Assembly: GCA_041725955.1 (NCBI GenBank)
Contig: JBGRQE010000004.1
Location: forward strand, 62,001 to 126,000
Reading direction: 5' to 3'
DNA: 64,000 nucleotides
From: JBGRPZ01 sp041725955
Lineage (GTDB): Bacteria; Bacteroidota; Bacteroidia; Bacteroidales; JBGRPZ01
Shown: positions 27,283 to 34,806 of the stretch, piece by piece
Numbering within the stretch: position 1 is the stretch's first letter
Layout: every line of letters begins with the position of its first letter
Notes under the pieces: model-generated
The model's database searches: none
Told to the model about the DNA's origin: nothing
The model's input: the letters and a program-made list of their open reading frames with translations, nothing else
Position numbers and translations under genes: made by a program

Positions 27283-28108
27283 GCAGCAGTTGGTCGATAT
27301 AATAAAAAAGAAGAGGTCTTTCCTTTGTGTAGGACTGGATTCTGATTTGGATAAAATTCCTGATTTTTTGCTTAGTGAGGAAGATCCTGTTTTTGCTTTT
27401 AACAAGCAAATTATAGATGCTACTTTACCTTATGCAGTTGCTTATAAGCCTAATATAGCATTTTATGAAAGTAGAGGAATTGAAGGTTGGAAAAGTTTAG
27501 AGCGTACAATGAATTATTTGGCGCAATTTTCTGATGAAGCTTTTACGATTGCTGATGCAAAAAGAGGTGACATCGGAAATACTTCTAAGCAGTATGCCAA
27601 GACCTTCTTTGAGTATATGAATTTTGATTCTATTACTGTTGCTCCTTATATGGGTGAAGATTCGGTAACTCCTTTTTTAGAGTATAAAGATAAGATAGTG
27701 ATACTGCTTGCTTTAACTTCTAATAAAGGTGCATTTGATTTTCAATTTATCGAAAATAAGGATACTCATAAACGTCTTTTTGAAGAAGTTCTTGCAAAAA
27801 GTTGTGAATGGGGAAATGAAGAAAATATGATGTATGTTGTAGGAGCAACTAAAACTGAAATGCTCATGGATATACGACAAGTTATTCCCGATCATTTTCT
27901 TCTTGTACCCGGAGTAGGAGCTCAGGGGGGAAGCCTTGAGCAGGTTGCTAAATATGGCTTGAATAAAGATTGCGGCCTTTTGGTTAATTCTAGTAGAGGA
28001 ATTATCTTTGCTTCTAAAGAAACTGATTTTGCAAGTATTGCTGCAGTGAAGGCAAAAGAATTGCAAGAACAAATGGCGCAAATGTTAGAAAAAGCTCGTA
28101 TTATATAG
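27275..28108 (+). CDS. pyrF: Orotidine-5'-phosphate decarboxylase (type 2)
   Basis: 277 residues from the ATG at 27275; in-frame TTG and GTG just upstream would lie deeper in prfA and are less likely. The catalytic motif FTIADAKRGDIGNTS is the signature of OMP decarboxylase, the last step of UMP synthesis. The longer barrel and motifs CVGLDSDLDKIP, TVAPYMGEDSVTPFL and LVPGVGAQGG identify the type 2 (mycobacterial-like) subfamily usual in Bacteroidota. It ends at a strong terminator. Confidence 0.95.
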   Translation: MNKQQLVDIIKKKRSFLCVGLDSDLDKIPDFLLSEEDPVFAFNKQIIDATLPYAVAYKPNIAFYESRGIEGWKSLERTMNYLAQFSDEAFTIADAKRGDIGNTSKQYAKTFFEYMNFDSITVAPYMGEDSVTPFLEYKDKIVILLALTSNKGAFDFQFIENKDTHKRLFEEVLAKSCEWGNEENMMYVVGATKTEMLMDIRQVIPDHFLLVPGVGAQGGSLEQVAKYGLNKDCGLLVNSSRGIIFASKETDFASIAAVKAKELQEQMAQMLEKARII

Positions 28109-28123
28109 ATATAAGTATCTGAT

Positions 28124-28166
28124 AAAAAAAGCTTGTTTTTGCCAAGAGCAAAACAAGCTTTTTTTT
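28124..28166. terminator. Strong terminator between pyrF and the HTH gene
   Basis: Perfect 16-bp arms at 28124-28139 and 28150-28165 (core AAGCTTGTTTT / AAAACAAGCTT), with A run and T run outside, so it works in both directions. Confidence 0.9.
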
Positions 28167-28188
28167 ATGTATCAAGATATTCAAAAAA

Positions 28189-28467
28189 TTATTTGTCAAC
28201 AATTTTATCGAAAGGGATTAGAAAACCCTCTTTTGTCCTTTTGCCAAATCCAACTACAAAATCACCTATGTCTTCTTCAAAATAATAGGTCCCTTTTTTT
28301 CTGGAAAACTTTATGTTGGCGCCTTTAGCGTTTAGGTCTTCCAATCGGGAATAAAAAGTTGTTTTTGAAATGCCTAACTTTCTTGAGAATGAAATTGGTC
28401 CACCTGTAGTTTCACTTTTGATCTTCCAACACATATGGCTGATTTGGCTATTTTTTGAATTATCCAT
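28189..28467 (-). CDS. Small helix-turn-helix DNA-binding protein
   Basis: 92 residues. The segment ISFSRKLGISKTTFYSRLED (about 25-44) is a good helix-turn-helix. It is followed by a basic wing GANIKFSRKKGTYYFEED, so a winged HTH like the HTH_11/DeoR type is likely. There is no effector domain, so it may act as a dimer or with a partner. A typical promoter and a perfect 13-base palindrome lie just upstream, and the 22-bp repeat array is about 220 bases further. Self-regulation is an inference. Confidence 0.7.
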   Translation of the reverse strand: MDNSKNSQISHMCWKIKSETTGGPISFSRKLGISKTTFYSRLEDLNAKGANIKFSRKKGTYYFEEDIGDFVVGFGKRTKEGFLIPFDKIVDK

Positions 28468-28495
28468 TCTATTAGAGTTTTAAATCTAAGGAGGA

Positions 28496-28508
28496 CTTGA
28501 GACTCAAG
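28496..28508. promoter_or_regulatory. Perfect 13-base palindrome at the HTH gene start site
   Basis: CTTGAGACTCAAG is symmetric about its central base and falls where transcription of the HTH gene should begin, a suitable position for a repressor operator. Next to it, the minus strand reads CCTCCTTAGAT, close to the CCTCCTAGAT of the repeat array. Confidence 0.4.
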
Positions 28509-28511
28509 AAA

Positions 28512-28541
28512 CAAATTTAAGAATAAATACTATTTTATCAA
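28512..28541 (-). promoter_or_regulatory. Promoter of the small HTH gene
   Basis: Minus strand: -33 TTG (28541-28539), 19 bases, -7 TAAATTTG (28519-28512). Both fit the Bacteroidota consensus. Confidence 0.6.
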
Positions 28542-28687
28542 TTATTTCTTTATCTTTTTGTATTCAATTTAAATTGATCTGAATTCAATATTTTTATCCT
28601 TAACTATAAAGAGGTGTTTTAAAGGTATTAATTATGCTTAACCTTAACTTTGATATTCTCCAAGAGATACTTTTTATGGATCTTAAA

Positions 28688-28797
28688 CCTCCTAGATATT
28701 TGATAAAAACCTCCTAGGTATTTAGTAAAAACCTCCTAGATATTTAGTAAAAACCTCCTAGGTATTTAGTAAAAACCTCCTAGGTATTTAGTGAAAA
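28688..28797. repeat. Five tandem 22-bp iteron-like repeats
   Basis: The unit CCTCCTAGRTATTTRRTAAA plus AA starts at 28688, 28710, 28732, 28754 and 28776 with an exact period of 22. Copies differ at one to three positions, and the last degenerates (GTGAAAATGC). No spacers vary between units, so it is not CRISPR. A period of about two helical turns suggests an array of protein-binding sites on one face of DNA. The rest of the gap 28468-28970 holds only the HTH promoter and the rny terminator. Confidence 0.8.
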
Positions 28798-28916
28798 TGC
28801 AGTAGGTTTATGGGTAATCAATATTATTGCTGGTAGTTATTTAAGGTAGTAATGATTGCTGTAGATAGCTGTATATTTAGTTTTGGTATATGCTATGATT
28901 CTAATAGATTTGATAT

Positions 28917-28950
28917 AAAAAAAACCATCTCATTTGAGATGGTTTTCCTT
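28917..28950 (-). terminator. Rho-independent terminator of rny
   Basis: AAAACCATCTCA (28921-28932) and TGAGATGGTTTT (28935-28946) are perfect complements; on the minus strand a T run follows. Confidence 0.8.
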
Positions 28951-28970
28951 TATTTTAAGACAGGCAGATT

Positions 28971-30515
28971 TTATTTTGCAAAGTTAATTGCTCTGGTTTC
29001 GCGTATTACAGTAATTTTAATCTGTCCTGGATAAGTCATTTCATTCTGAATTTTGCGAGATAATTCATAAGAGATTTTTTCTGCTTCAAGATCTGAAACC
29101 TGTTCGGCAGCAACAATAACTCTTAATTCACGACCCGCTTGAATGGCGTATGTTTTCATTACACCTTCATAGTCCATTGCCATTTCTTCAAGTTTGTGCA
29201 AACGTTGGATATATGCTTCCACAACTTCTCTACGAGCTCCAGGTCGAGCTCCAGAAATAGCATCACAAACCTGAACGATAGGTGCAAATAGAGAAGTCAT
29301 TTCAACTTCGTCGTGGTGAGCACCAATTGCATTACAAACTTCTGGTTTTTCCTTAAACTTTTCAGCAAGTTTCATACCTATAATTGCGTGTGGCAATTCA
29401 GGTTCGTTATCAGGAACCTTACCTATATCGTGGAGCAAACCAGCTCTTTTCGCTTTTTTAGGATTCATTCCTAATTCAGAGGCCATTGTAGAAGCTAGTT
29501 TTGCTACTTCAATAGAGTGCTGTAATAAGTTCTGTCCGTAGGAAGATCTGTATTTCATTTTACCGATCAATCGAATTAGTTCAGGATGCATATTATGAAT
29601 GCCAAGATCAATTATGGTTCTTTTTCCTGTTTCAACGATTTCATGTTCAACTTGTTTTTTGATTTTTGTAACCACTTCTTCGATACGTGCAGGGTGGATA
29701 CGTCCATCAGACACCAATTTTTGAAGTGATAAACGTGCAATTTCTCTTCTTACAGGATCAAATCCTGAAAGGATAATTGCTTCTGGAGAATCATCGATAA
29801 TGATTTCAATGCCAGTCAAAGCTTCAAGGGCTCTAATATTTCTACCCTCACGGCCAATTATACGACCTTTGATTTCATCATTTTCGATATTGAATACAGA
29901 TACGGTATTTTCTATTGCATGCTCTGCAGCTGTGCGTTGCATGGTTTCTATAATCATTTTTTTGGCTTCCTGGTTTGCAGAAAGTTTAGCCTCTTCAACT
30001 ATGTCCTTAATTTGAACCATAGCTTCAGAGCGAGCCTCTTCAACCATGCCTTCTTTAAGTTTTTCTTTAGCTTCTTCTGCAGAATAACCTGAAATTTCTT
30101 CTAGTTTAGAGTTTTGATTATCAATGATAATTTCAAGTTCTCCTTGTTTTTTATTTACAAGATTTACTTGATTGGTTAGGCTTTGCTTGATTGTATTAAT
30201 CTCTTTATTTTTCTTGTTAAGATCTTCAAGCTTTGAGTTTAAATTTGACTCTTTCTGTCTTAGTCTATTTTCGACTTTTTGTAGCTGTTGATTCTTTTCG
30301 TTTATCAACTTTTCATGATCAGTCTTTAGCTGAAGAAATTTTTCTTTAGCTTGCAAAATCTTATCCTTTTTCATTACCTCCGCTTGTTTCTCAGCTTCTT
30401 CGATAATGTGGATATGCTTCTTCTCCAAGACCTTTTTAAGAAGCGTTCTTCCTAAAGCGAGGCCTATTCCAACTCCCACAATGATAGCTACAACTATAAA
30501 CAATATATTTTCCAT
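28971..30515 (-). CDS. rny: Ribonuclease Y
   Basis: 514 residues from the ATG at 30515, the normal length. The frame is open 19 codons further, but MENILFIVVAIIVGVGIGLA is the typical RNase Y membrane anchor and should be the true start; the upstream codons would overlap the 6S RNA candidate. After the anchor come a long coiled coil (about 30-190), a KH domain with GRIIGREGRNIRALEALTG, and an HD domain with GLLHDIGKVPD and AIGAHHDE. It is the membrane-bound endonuclease that starts mRNA decay. It lies downstream of zapA and the 6S RNA candidate. Confidence 0.95.
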   Translation of the reverse strand: MENILFIVVAIIVGVGIGLALGRTLLKKVLEKKHIHIIEEAEKQAEVMKKDKILQAKEKFLQLKTDHEKLINEKNQQLQKVENRLRQKESNLNSKLEDLNKKNKEINTIKQSLTNQVNLVNKKQGELEIIIDNQNSKLEEISGYSAEEAKEKLKEGMVEEARSEAMVQIKDIVEEAKLSANQEAKKMIIETMQRTAAEHAIENTVSVFNIENDEIKGRIIGREGRNIRALEALTGIEIIIDDSPEAIILSGFDPVRREIARLSLQKLVSDGRIHPARIEEVVTKIKKQVEHEIVETGKRTIIDLGIHNMHPELIRLIGKMKYRSSYGQNLLQHSIEVAKLASTMASELGMNPKKAKRAGLLHDIGKVPDNEPELPHAIIGMKLAEKFKEKPEVCNAIGAHHDEVEMTSLFAPIVQVCDAISGARPGARREVVEAYIQRLHKLEEMAMDYEGVMKTYAIQAGRELRVIVAAEQVSDLEAEKISYELSRKIQNEMTYPGQIKITVIRETRAINFAK

Positions 30516-30561
30516 AAGGATTCGAATCTTTATGCTCTGGGGAAGGAATCTATAAAATGAG

Positions 30562-30752
30562 AAAAAACCCACTGAATGAGGGTGTTATGTAAACCCCAAA
30601 AAGACACTTATAGGGTTGCCGAACCATTCGAACGTCCACTGCTGTATAAATACAGACTTATAAATAAGTTGAGGCCTGTCCTACAAGCTCTTGAGCTAGA
30701 CCCTAATTTTAATACTGTTGAGTTTACAAACAGCTTTCATCCAGCGGGTATA
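30562..30752 (-). ncRNA. ssrS: 6S RNA candidate between zapA and rny
   Basis: The two ends of this about 190-nt stretch form a long, nearly perfect closing stem: on the plus strand the arm starting ACCCACTGAATGAGGGTG (30567 on) pairs with the arm ending CATCCAGCGGGT (to 30749), about 28 pairs with few mismatches. Further stems such as TAGGGT/ACCCTA lie inside, giving the single long, bulged hairpin typical of 6S RNA, which mimics an open promoter and holds RNA polymerase. On the minus strand the closing stem runs into GGGTTTTTTC, a terminator-like end. The zapA-6S-rny order is one I recall for Bacteroidota. The strand is inferred from the operon. Confidence 0.7.
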
Positions 30753-30775
30753 TCTTAAAATGTTGAAAGAACCAT

Positions 30776-31075
30776 TTACTCTTTCTTTTCGTCTAATTCA
30801 GTAGAGAGCACAGCATCAATTTCCATTAATCGATCATATACTTCACCTGTTTTTTGATCAATTTCTGTTTCTTTCTTAATGGAATTACTAGCAAATTGTA
30901 ACACAATCATCGCCAACAAATCCTGCTTGTCTTTAAAAGCATAACTCTTCGAGTAAGTTACAACTTTATCGTTGATTAGTGCCGCTGCCTTTCTAATTAC
31001 TTGCTCTTCTTCTTTTTTGATAACCATCTTATATGGACGGTCAGCTATATTTAGACTAATGGTTACTTCATCCAT
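30776..31075 (-). CDS. zapA: Cell division protein ZapA
   Basis: 99 residues. The N-terminal beta part SLNIADRPYKMVIKKEEEQ and the helix RKAAALINDKVVTYSKSYAFKDKQDLL are the ZapA fold, with a C-terminal coiled coil. ZapA promotes bundling of FtsZ at the division site. It is the second gene after a promoter at 31415-31445; the preceding small coiled-coil gene is 24 bases upstream, and the 6S RNA candidate follows. Confidence 0.9.
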   Translation of the reverse strand: MDEVTISLNIADRPYKMVIKKEEEQVIRKAAALINDKVVTYSKSYAFKDKQDLLAMIVLQFASNSIKKETEIDQKTGEVYDRLMEIDAVLSTELDEKKE

Positions 31076-31099
31076 TTGTTGTCTTTATTATATATTGGG

Positions 31100-31387
31100 C
31101 TAATTTTCGAGAAAACTGATGCATTTGTCCAGATCTTGAATCAAAAGGTCAATCTTCTTCTTCATTTCCCTTGTCTCATTTCCAGATTCTTTTGCCCTAG
31201 CAAATTTTATATTATTGATCTCTTCTTGAAGATTTTGAATATTTTCATTCTTCTTCAGAAGCTCTTCTCGTAATTGCCGATTTTCACTTCTAACTACATC
31301 TAGCTCTGCAATTACATCCCTTTGTATTTGCAGGAGTTTTGCAATTTTGTATTCAATTCCCGAAATAAGAAACTTAATATCTTCCAT
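31100..31387 (-). CDS. Small coiled-coil protein upstream of zapA
   Basis: 95 residues from the ATG at 31387 (MEDIKFLISGIEYKIAKLL). An ATG 10 codons upstream lies inside the promoter and is rejected. Nearly the whole chain is a heptad-rich coiled coil (about 15-80) with RSENRQLREELLKKNENIQNL. A gene like this often precedes zapA in Bacteroidota; by size and place it may act like ZapB, but sequence alone does not prove it. Confidence 0.8.
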   Translation of the reverse strand: MEDIKFLISGIEYKIAKLLQIQRDVIAELDVVRSENRQLREELLKKNENIQNLQEEINNIKFARAKESGNETREMKKKIDLLIQDLDKCISFLEN

Positions 31388-31414
31388 GAAAATCAGAAAT
31401 TTGCGATTCGCCTG

Positions 31415-31445
31415 CAAAGTTACTTAATATGGGTATAACTGTCAA
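31415..31445 (-). promoter_or_regulatory. Promoter of the coiled-coil/zapA/6S/rny unit
   Basis: Minus strand: -33 TTG (31445-31443), exactly 20 bases, -7 TAACTTTG (31422-31415). The expected start near 31408 places the first ATG at 31387. Confidence 0.7.
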
Positions 31446-31634
31446 TACTTCCTATTTAGTATTTGTGTATTATTTTGCGAATTATTTATAAACAATTCAA
31501 AAGAAGCCATTTATTTATGAAAAAAAATAAAAAATAAATGAAACGATTTGTGCTTTAATGGTATTTCTATAATGAATAAGCAATCATTTTTGGCAAATTT
31601 AATGATTTTCGCCAATATTTAGAACAATCATAAT

Positions 31635-32933
31635 ATGATAAATCCTTCCCTTATTAGTGAAAAATTTATTCACTTTGTTTGGCAATATCAACTTTTTCAT
31701 AAAGCTGTTTATCTTGTGTCTGGTGAATTACTCGAAGTACTCAATCCTGGTATGTTAAATTTGGATTCTGGTCCCGATTTTCTTTCTGCAAAAATTAGAA
31801 TTGGACGTACCTTATGGGTAGGAAATGTAGAGATACATATAAATGCTTCGGATTGGAAAAAGCATAAACACGATAATGATAAAGCCTATGACTCAGTGGT
31901 TTTGCATGTAGTTCTTAATTCTGATTGTTCAATATATCGTTTGAATGGTATAGAAATTCCTTGTTTGAATCTTGCCCATACTATTCCTGATTCTGTATTT
32001 ACTACCTATCAAAAAATGCTTTTATCCGAAAAACCATATTGTGCGAATATGATTTCTTCAGTACCTGTATTTAATATAACTAAATGGTTGGAAAGGATGG
32101 GGGTTGAGCGTTTGACAACAAAGAGCTGTATATGCGATAAAGAGCTTGTGTATCGACAAAATTCGTGGGAAGAATGTTTTTTTACCTTTTTATGCCGCGC
32201 ATTTGGAGGAAAAGTTAATCAAGATCCTTTCGAATGTTTGTCTCGAATTGTACCTATTAAGGCCTTGGCAAAGCAAAAGAATAATTTGGAAGATATTGAA
32301 GCCATTTTATTTGGACAGGCAGGTTTTTTTTGTGAAGAGCAGAGAATTAAGATACATGATAAATATTATAATCATTTGGTTGCAAATTATAAACATTTAA
32401 AGAACAAATACGGATTGGAGGAGATGGATTTTAAGTATTGGAAGTTTATGCGTATGCGCCCTGGAAATTTCCCAAGTATTCGTCTTGCTCAGTTGGCTTT
32501 TTTAATTCATTCTTCCTCTCACTTATTCCGACAAACTATAGAAGCAGAAAAAGTAGATGATTTGTTTCGGCTTATGGCTTGCACTGCTTCTTCTTATTGG
32601 GATACTCATTTTCGTTTTGGAGTAGAGTCTAAGAACAGAAAAAAACGGTTGGGAAGAGGAAGCCAACTTTCTATAGTTATAAATGGAATTATTCCTCTTA
32701 TGTTTCTTTATGGAAAGCGCAAAGCTAAGCCCGAAGTTGTTGACAAGGCTCTTTCTTTTCTGGATTCTTTACCCGTAGAGAAGAATGCAATTGTACAAAA
32801 GTTTCAAAAAATAAAAATGCCTTTATTTTCAGCAATGCACTCGCAAGCTGTCTTGCATTTATATAAAAACTATTGTTTGCAAAAAAGATGTTTGGATTGT
32901 GGAATTGGTTATTATTTATTGAGAATGGAATAG
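31635..32933 (+). CDS. DUF2851 family protein
   Basis: 432 residues, the usual length of DUF2851, a family widespread in Bacteroidota with no known function. The N-terminal third has the conserved FVWQYQLFHK, LNLDSGPDFLSAKIRIG, WVGNVEIHINASDW and HDNDKAYDSVVLHVVL, and the C-terminus has LHLYKNYCLQKRCLDCGIGYYLL with three cysteines. The N-terminal segment, with its GPDF...EIH...H pattern, looks like a nuclease-type fold, but this is only an impression. It is divergent from the zapA operon and followed by DUF6122. Confidence 0.88.
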   Translation: MINPSLISEKFIHFVWQYQLFHKAVYLVSGELLEVLNPGMLNLDSGPDFLSAKIRIGRTLWVGNVEIHINASDWKKHKHDNDKAYDSVVLHVVLNSDCSIYRLNGIEIPCLNLAHTIPDSVFTTYQKMLLSEKPYCANMISSVPVFNITKWLERMGVERLTTKSCICDKELVYRQNSWEECFFTFLCRAFGGKVNQDPFECLSRIVPIKALAKQKNNLEDIEAILFGQAGFFCEEQRIKIHDKYYNHLVANYKHLKNKYGLEEMDFKYWKFMRMRPGNFPSIRLAQLAFLIHSSSHLFRQTIEAEKVDDLFRLMACTASSYWDTHFRFGVESKNRKKRLGRGSQLSIVINGIIPLMFLYGKRKAKPEVVDKALSFLDSLPVEKNAIVQKFQKIKMPLFSAMHSQAVLHLYKNYCLQKRCLDCGIGYYLLRME

Positions 32934-33012
32934 ATTTGTTTCTATTCGTACAGAAATGAAATTATTATAACTTCGAAGCGTTGTTGTGATGTGTTCTTTT
33001 GAATGGGAAAAA

Positions 33013-33342
33013 ATGACAGAAACTTTATTGGATTTGATTAGGCCTGGTATTCATTATGGGTTACATTTTGTAGCTCCTTTGGGTATCGCATATGTTTTTT
33101 ATAGGAAGAATTATTTGAGAGTTTACTTAATTCTACTCGCTACAATGTTAGTAGATTTAGATCATTTATTAGCTACTCCTTTATTCGATCCTTGTAGATG
33201 TAGTGTAGGTTTTCACCCCTTACATTCTTATGTTGCTATAGTTATATATGCAATACTATTATTTTTTCCAAAAATTCGAATTATTGCAATAGGACTATTG
33301 TTTCATATGTTAACTGATTATCTTGATTGTTTGTGGCTATAA
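33013..33342 (+). CDS. DUF6122 family small membrane protein
   Basis: 109 residues from the ATG at 33013; in-frame ATG at 32989 and GTG at 32986 would add eight or nine residues. It has about four membrane segments and the conserved LATMLVDLDHLLATPLFDP, CSVGFHPLHSY and FHMLTDYLDCLW. The DxDH, HPLH and HxxTD motifs resemble the metal-binding sites of YbcI/YdjM-type membrane hydrolases, so metal binding is plausible. It is 79 bases after DUF2851 on the same strand. Confidence 0.82.
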   Translation: MTETLLDLIRPGIHYGLHFVAPLGIAYVFYRKNYLRVYLILLATMLVDLDHLLATPLFDPCRCSVGFHPLHSYVAIVIYAILLFFPKIRIIAIGLLFHMLTDYLDCLWL

Positions 33343-33352
33343 ATTATTCCAT

Positions 33353-33859
33353 TTATTGAACCAGGTCTTCGGCTTTGTCAATTAATAGTTTACGTCGCAC
33401 TTTTTTTCTTAAAGCCAACCATGGAAGCGATATTCCTATAGTTAATACCAGTAAGATAAAGAATAGCCTTAAACCATTTTGAGTAGCAGAGAAAAATAAA
33501 GTTTGCTCACTTTGAATATTATCAGACAGAGCGAGTTTTACCACTCCTAAAAGAGTTTTATATCCATAATAGCCAGGAATCATTGGAATAATTGAAGGGA
33601 TAGAAAGCACAAAAGGGCTGGTATGTTTTTTACTTGAAAAAGGGATGCTTGCAAAACCTACAAAACCTGAAGCAATAAAACTAGCAATAATTATTCCTAC
33701 GTCCAGATGAATTGCAGAAAACTTTATTAGACCAGCAATGGCACCCAAGCTGAAAACAGGAATTATTGTTCGGTTAGGAATATTAAATAATATTCCAAAG
33801 CCTGCTGCAGCAACTCCAGACCAAATTACCTTGAATAATATTGTATAAATGATTTCCAT
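33353..33859 (-). CDS. Threonine/serine exporter, ThrE C-terminal half (DUF3815-like)
   Basis: 168 residues from the ATG at 33859, four bases after the stop of the upstream partner; the frame extends upstream into the partner and that start is rejected. It has five hydrophobic helices with AAAGFGILFNIPNR and SIIPMIPGYYGYKTL, as in the ThrE_2 domain. Split ThrE systems need both halves to export Thr and Ser. It overlaps nothing else and is convergent to the DUF6122 gene with no clear terminator. Confidence 0.85.
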   Translation of the reverse strand: MEIIYTILFKVIWSGVAAAGFGILFNIPNRTIIPVFSLGAIAGLIKFSAIHLDVGIIIASFIASGFVGFASIPFSSKKHTSPFVLSIPSIIPMIPGYYGYKTLLGVVKLALSDNIQSEQTLFFSATQNGLRLFFILLVLTIGISLPWLALRKKVRRKLLIDKAEDLVQ

Positions 33860-33863
33860 CCTT

Positions 33864-34667
33864 CTAGATTTTTGAAATATCGAATAGGTACATAGCAACA
33901 AAAAGTCCTAAGGCTATTGAGAAGATGATTAAAAGTCCGTTTATAAGCCTTACTAATCCGTTTATAATATATCCTTCAGTGAAATCGGTAAAGGAATTTA
34001 CCAAGGGGACACCTGGAATAAGAAATAGTACAGAAGTAGCTAGTGCTATTTCTGGTTTATAACCTAGATTAAATATTATTCCTATTGATGCTATTGCAGA
34101 GGCAATAAAGGCACTGGTAAAAACAATTACATAGGGATTGTGATTTCTTTTTGCTCCCTCTTGCCGGCTAAGTAAACCGAAGAATGTAGCTATAAATGTA
34201 ATAATCATATTTAGCCAGTTTCCTCCAAAGATTTCGCAAAATGCAGCCCCGGCAAATGATACTGCTAATAGAATAACTATTCTTGGGTAATGTTTTAGAT
34301 TCTCAATTCTTTCAATTTCCTTTTCAATTTGAGAGTAAGACCATTTTTCATTCAGAGCATGGAAACTTGCTTTACTTAGAGCTGAAACCTTTTTGAAGTT
34401 TACCCCTATGGGATCAAGAGTTTTTACGGAAGTTTTAAATTCTTCAGTTTCTTTATCTTTAAGGGTCATTATAAATTTGGTATGAGTCATAAATACTTTA
34501 ACCTGAAACCCTAAGGTGGTAGCAAATTGATTTATTATTAGTAATATTCTATATGTACTGGCTCCCGAAGACATTAACATTGCCGAAATTTTTAATAATA
34601 TGTCTAAGGATCCAATAAGATGAGAGTTTTTATCTGTAATCTTATTCTTTTCCGCTTCTTCAGTCAT
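33864..34667 (-). CDS. Threonine/serine exporter, ThrE N-terminal half (DUF1212-like)
   Basis: 267 residues. The cytoplasmic N-terminal region (LLKISAMLMSSGASTYRILL) carries the conserved ThrE_1 motif. Helices then follow, including AGAAFCEIFGGNWLNMIITF, and the LIPGVPLVNSFTDFTEG loop. Together with the following gene it forms a two-gene exporter unit. The first half is usually the one with the amphipathic regulatory stretch. Confidence 0.88.
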   Translation of the reverse strand: MTEEAEKNKITDKNSHLIGSLDILLKISAMLMSSGASTYRILLIINQFATTLGFQVKVFMTHTKFIMTLKDKETEEFKTSVKTLDPIGVNFKKVSALSKASFHALNEKWSYSQIEKEIERIENLKHYPRIVILLAVSFAGAAFCEIFGGNWLNMIITFIATFFGLLSRQEGAKRNHNPYVIVFTSAFIASAIASIGIIFNLGYKPEIALATSVLFLIPGVPLVNSFTDFTEGYIINGLVRLINGLLIIFSIALGLFVAMYLFDISKI

Positions 34668-34754
34668 TTCGTTTAGCGTTTTGTTTTAGGAAACTGAATA
34701 AAGAGAAACTTGTTCAGAGGAGTCTTATTTTATTTAATGATGATTTTTTATAAA

Positions 34755-34789
34755 AAAAAAGAGATTGTCCAAAACGAACAATCTCTTTT
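34755..34789 (-). terminator. Rho-independent terminator of purM
   Basis: AAAAGAGATTGT (34757-34768) and ACAATCTCTTTT (34778-34789) are perfect complements, with a T run on the minus strand. Confidence 0.85.
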
Positions 34790-34806
34790 AATATAATTTA
34801 TGAATT

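Noticed and set aside
28688..28797. Possible CRISPR array
   Set aside because: The units are directly joined 22-mers with no unique spacers and no cas genes nearby.
28852..29034. 60-codon plus-strand ORF near the rny terminator
   Set aside because: It runs across the rny terminator and into the rny coding region on the other strand; no supporting signal.
30513..30535. tRNA T-arm (GATTCGAATC near the rny start)
   Set aside because: Only a short palindrome. No acceptor stem or anticodon arm can be formed around it.
30576..30758. 60-codon plus-strand ORF
   Set aside because: It lies over the 6S RNA candidate on the opposite strand, and its peptide has no family features.
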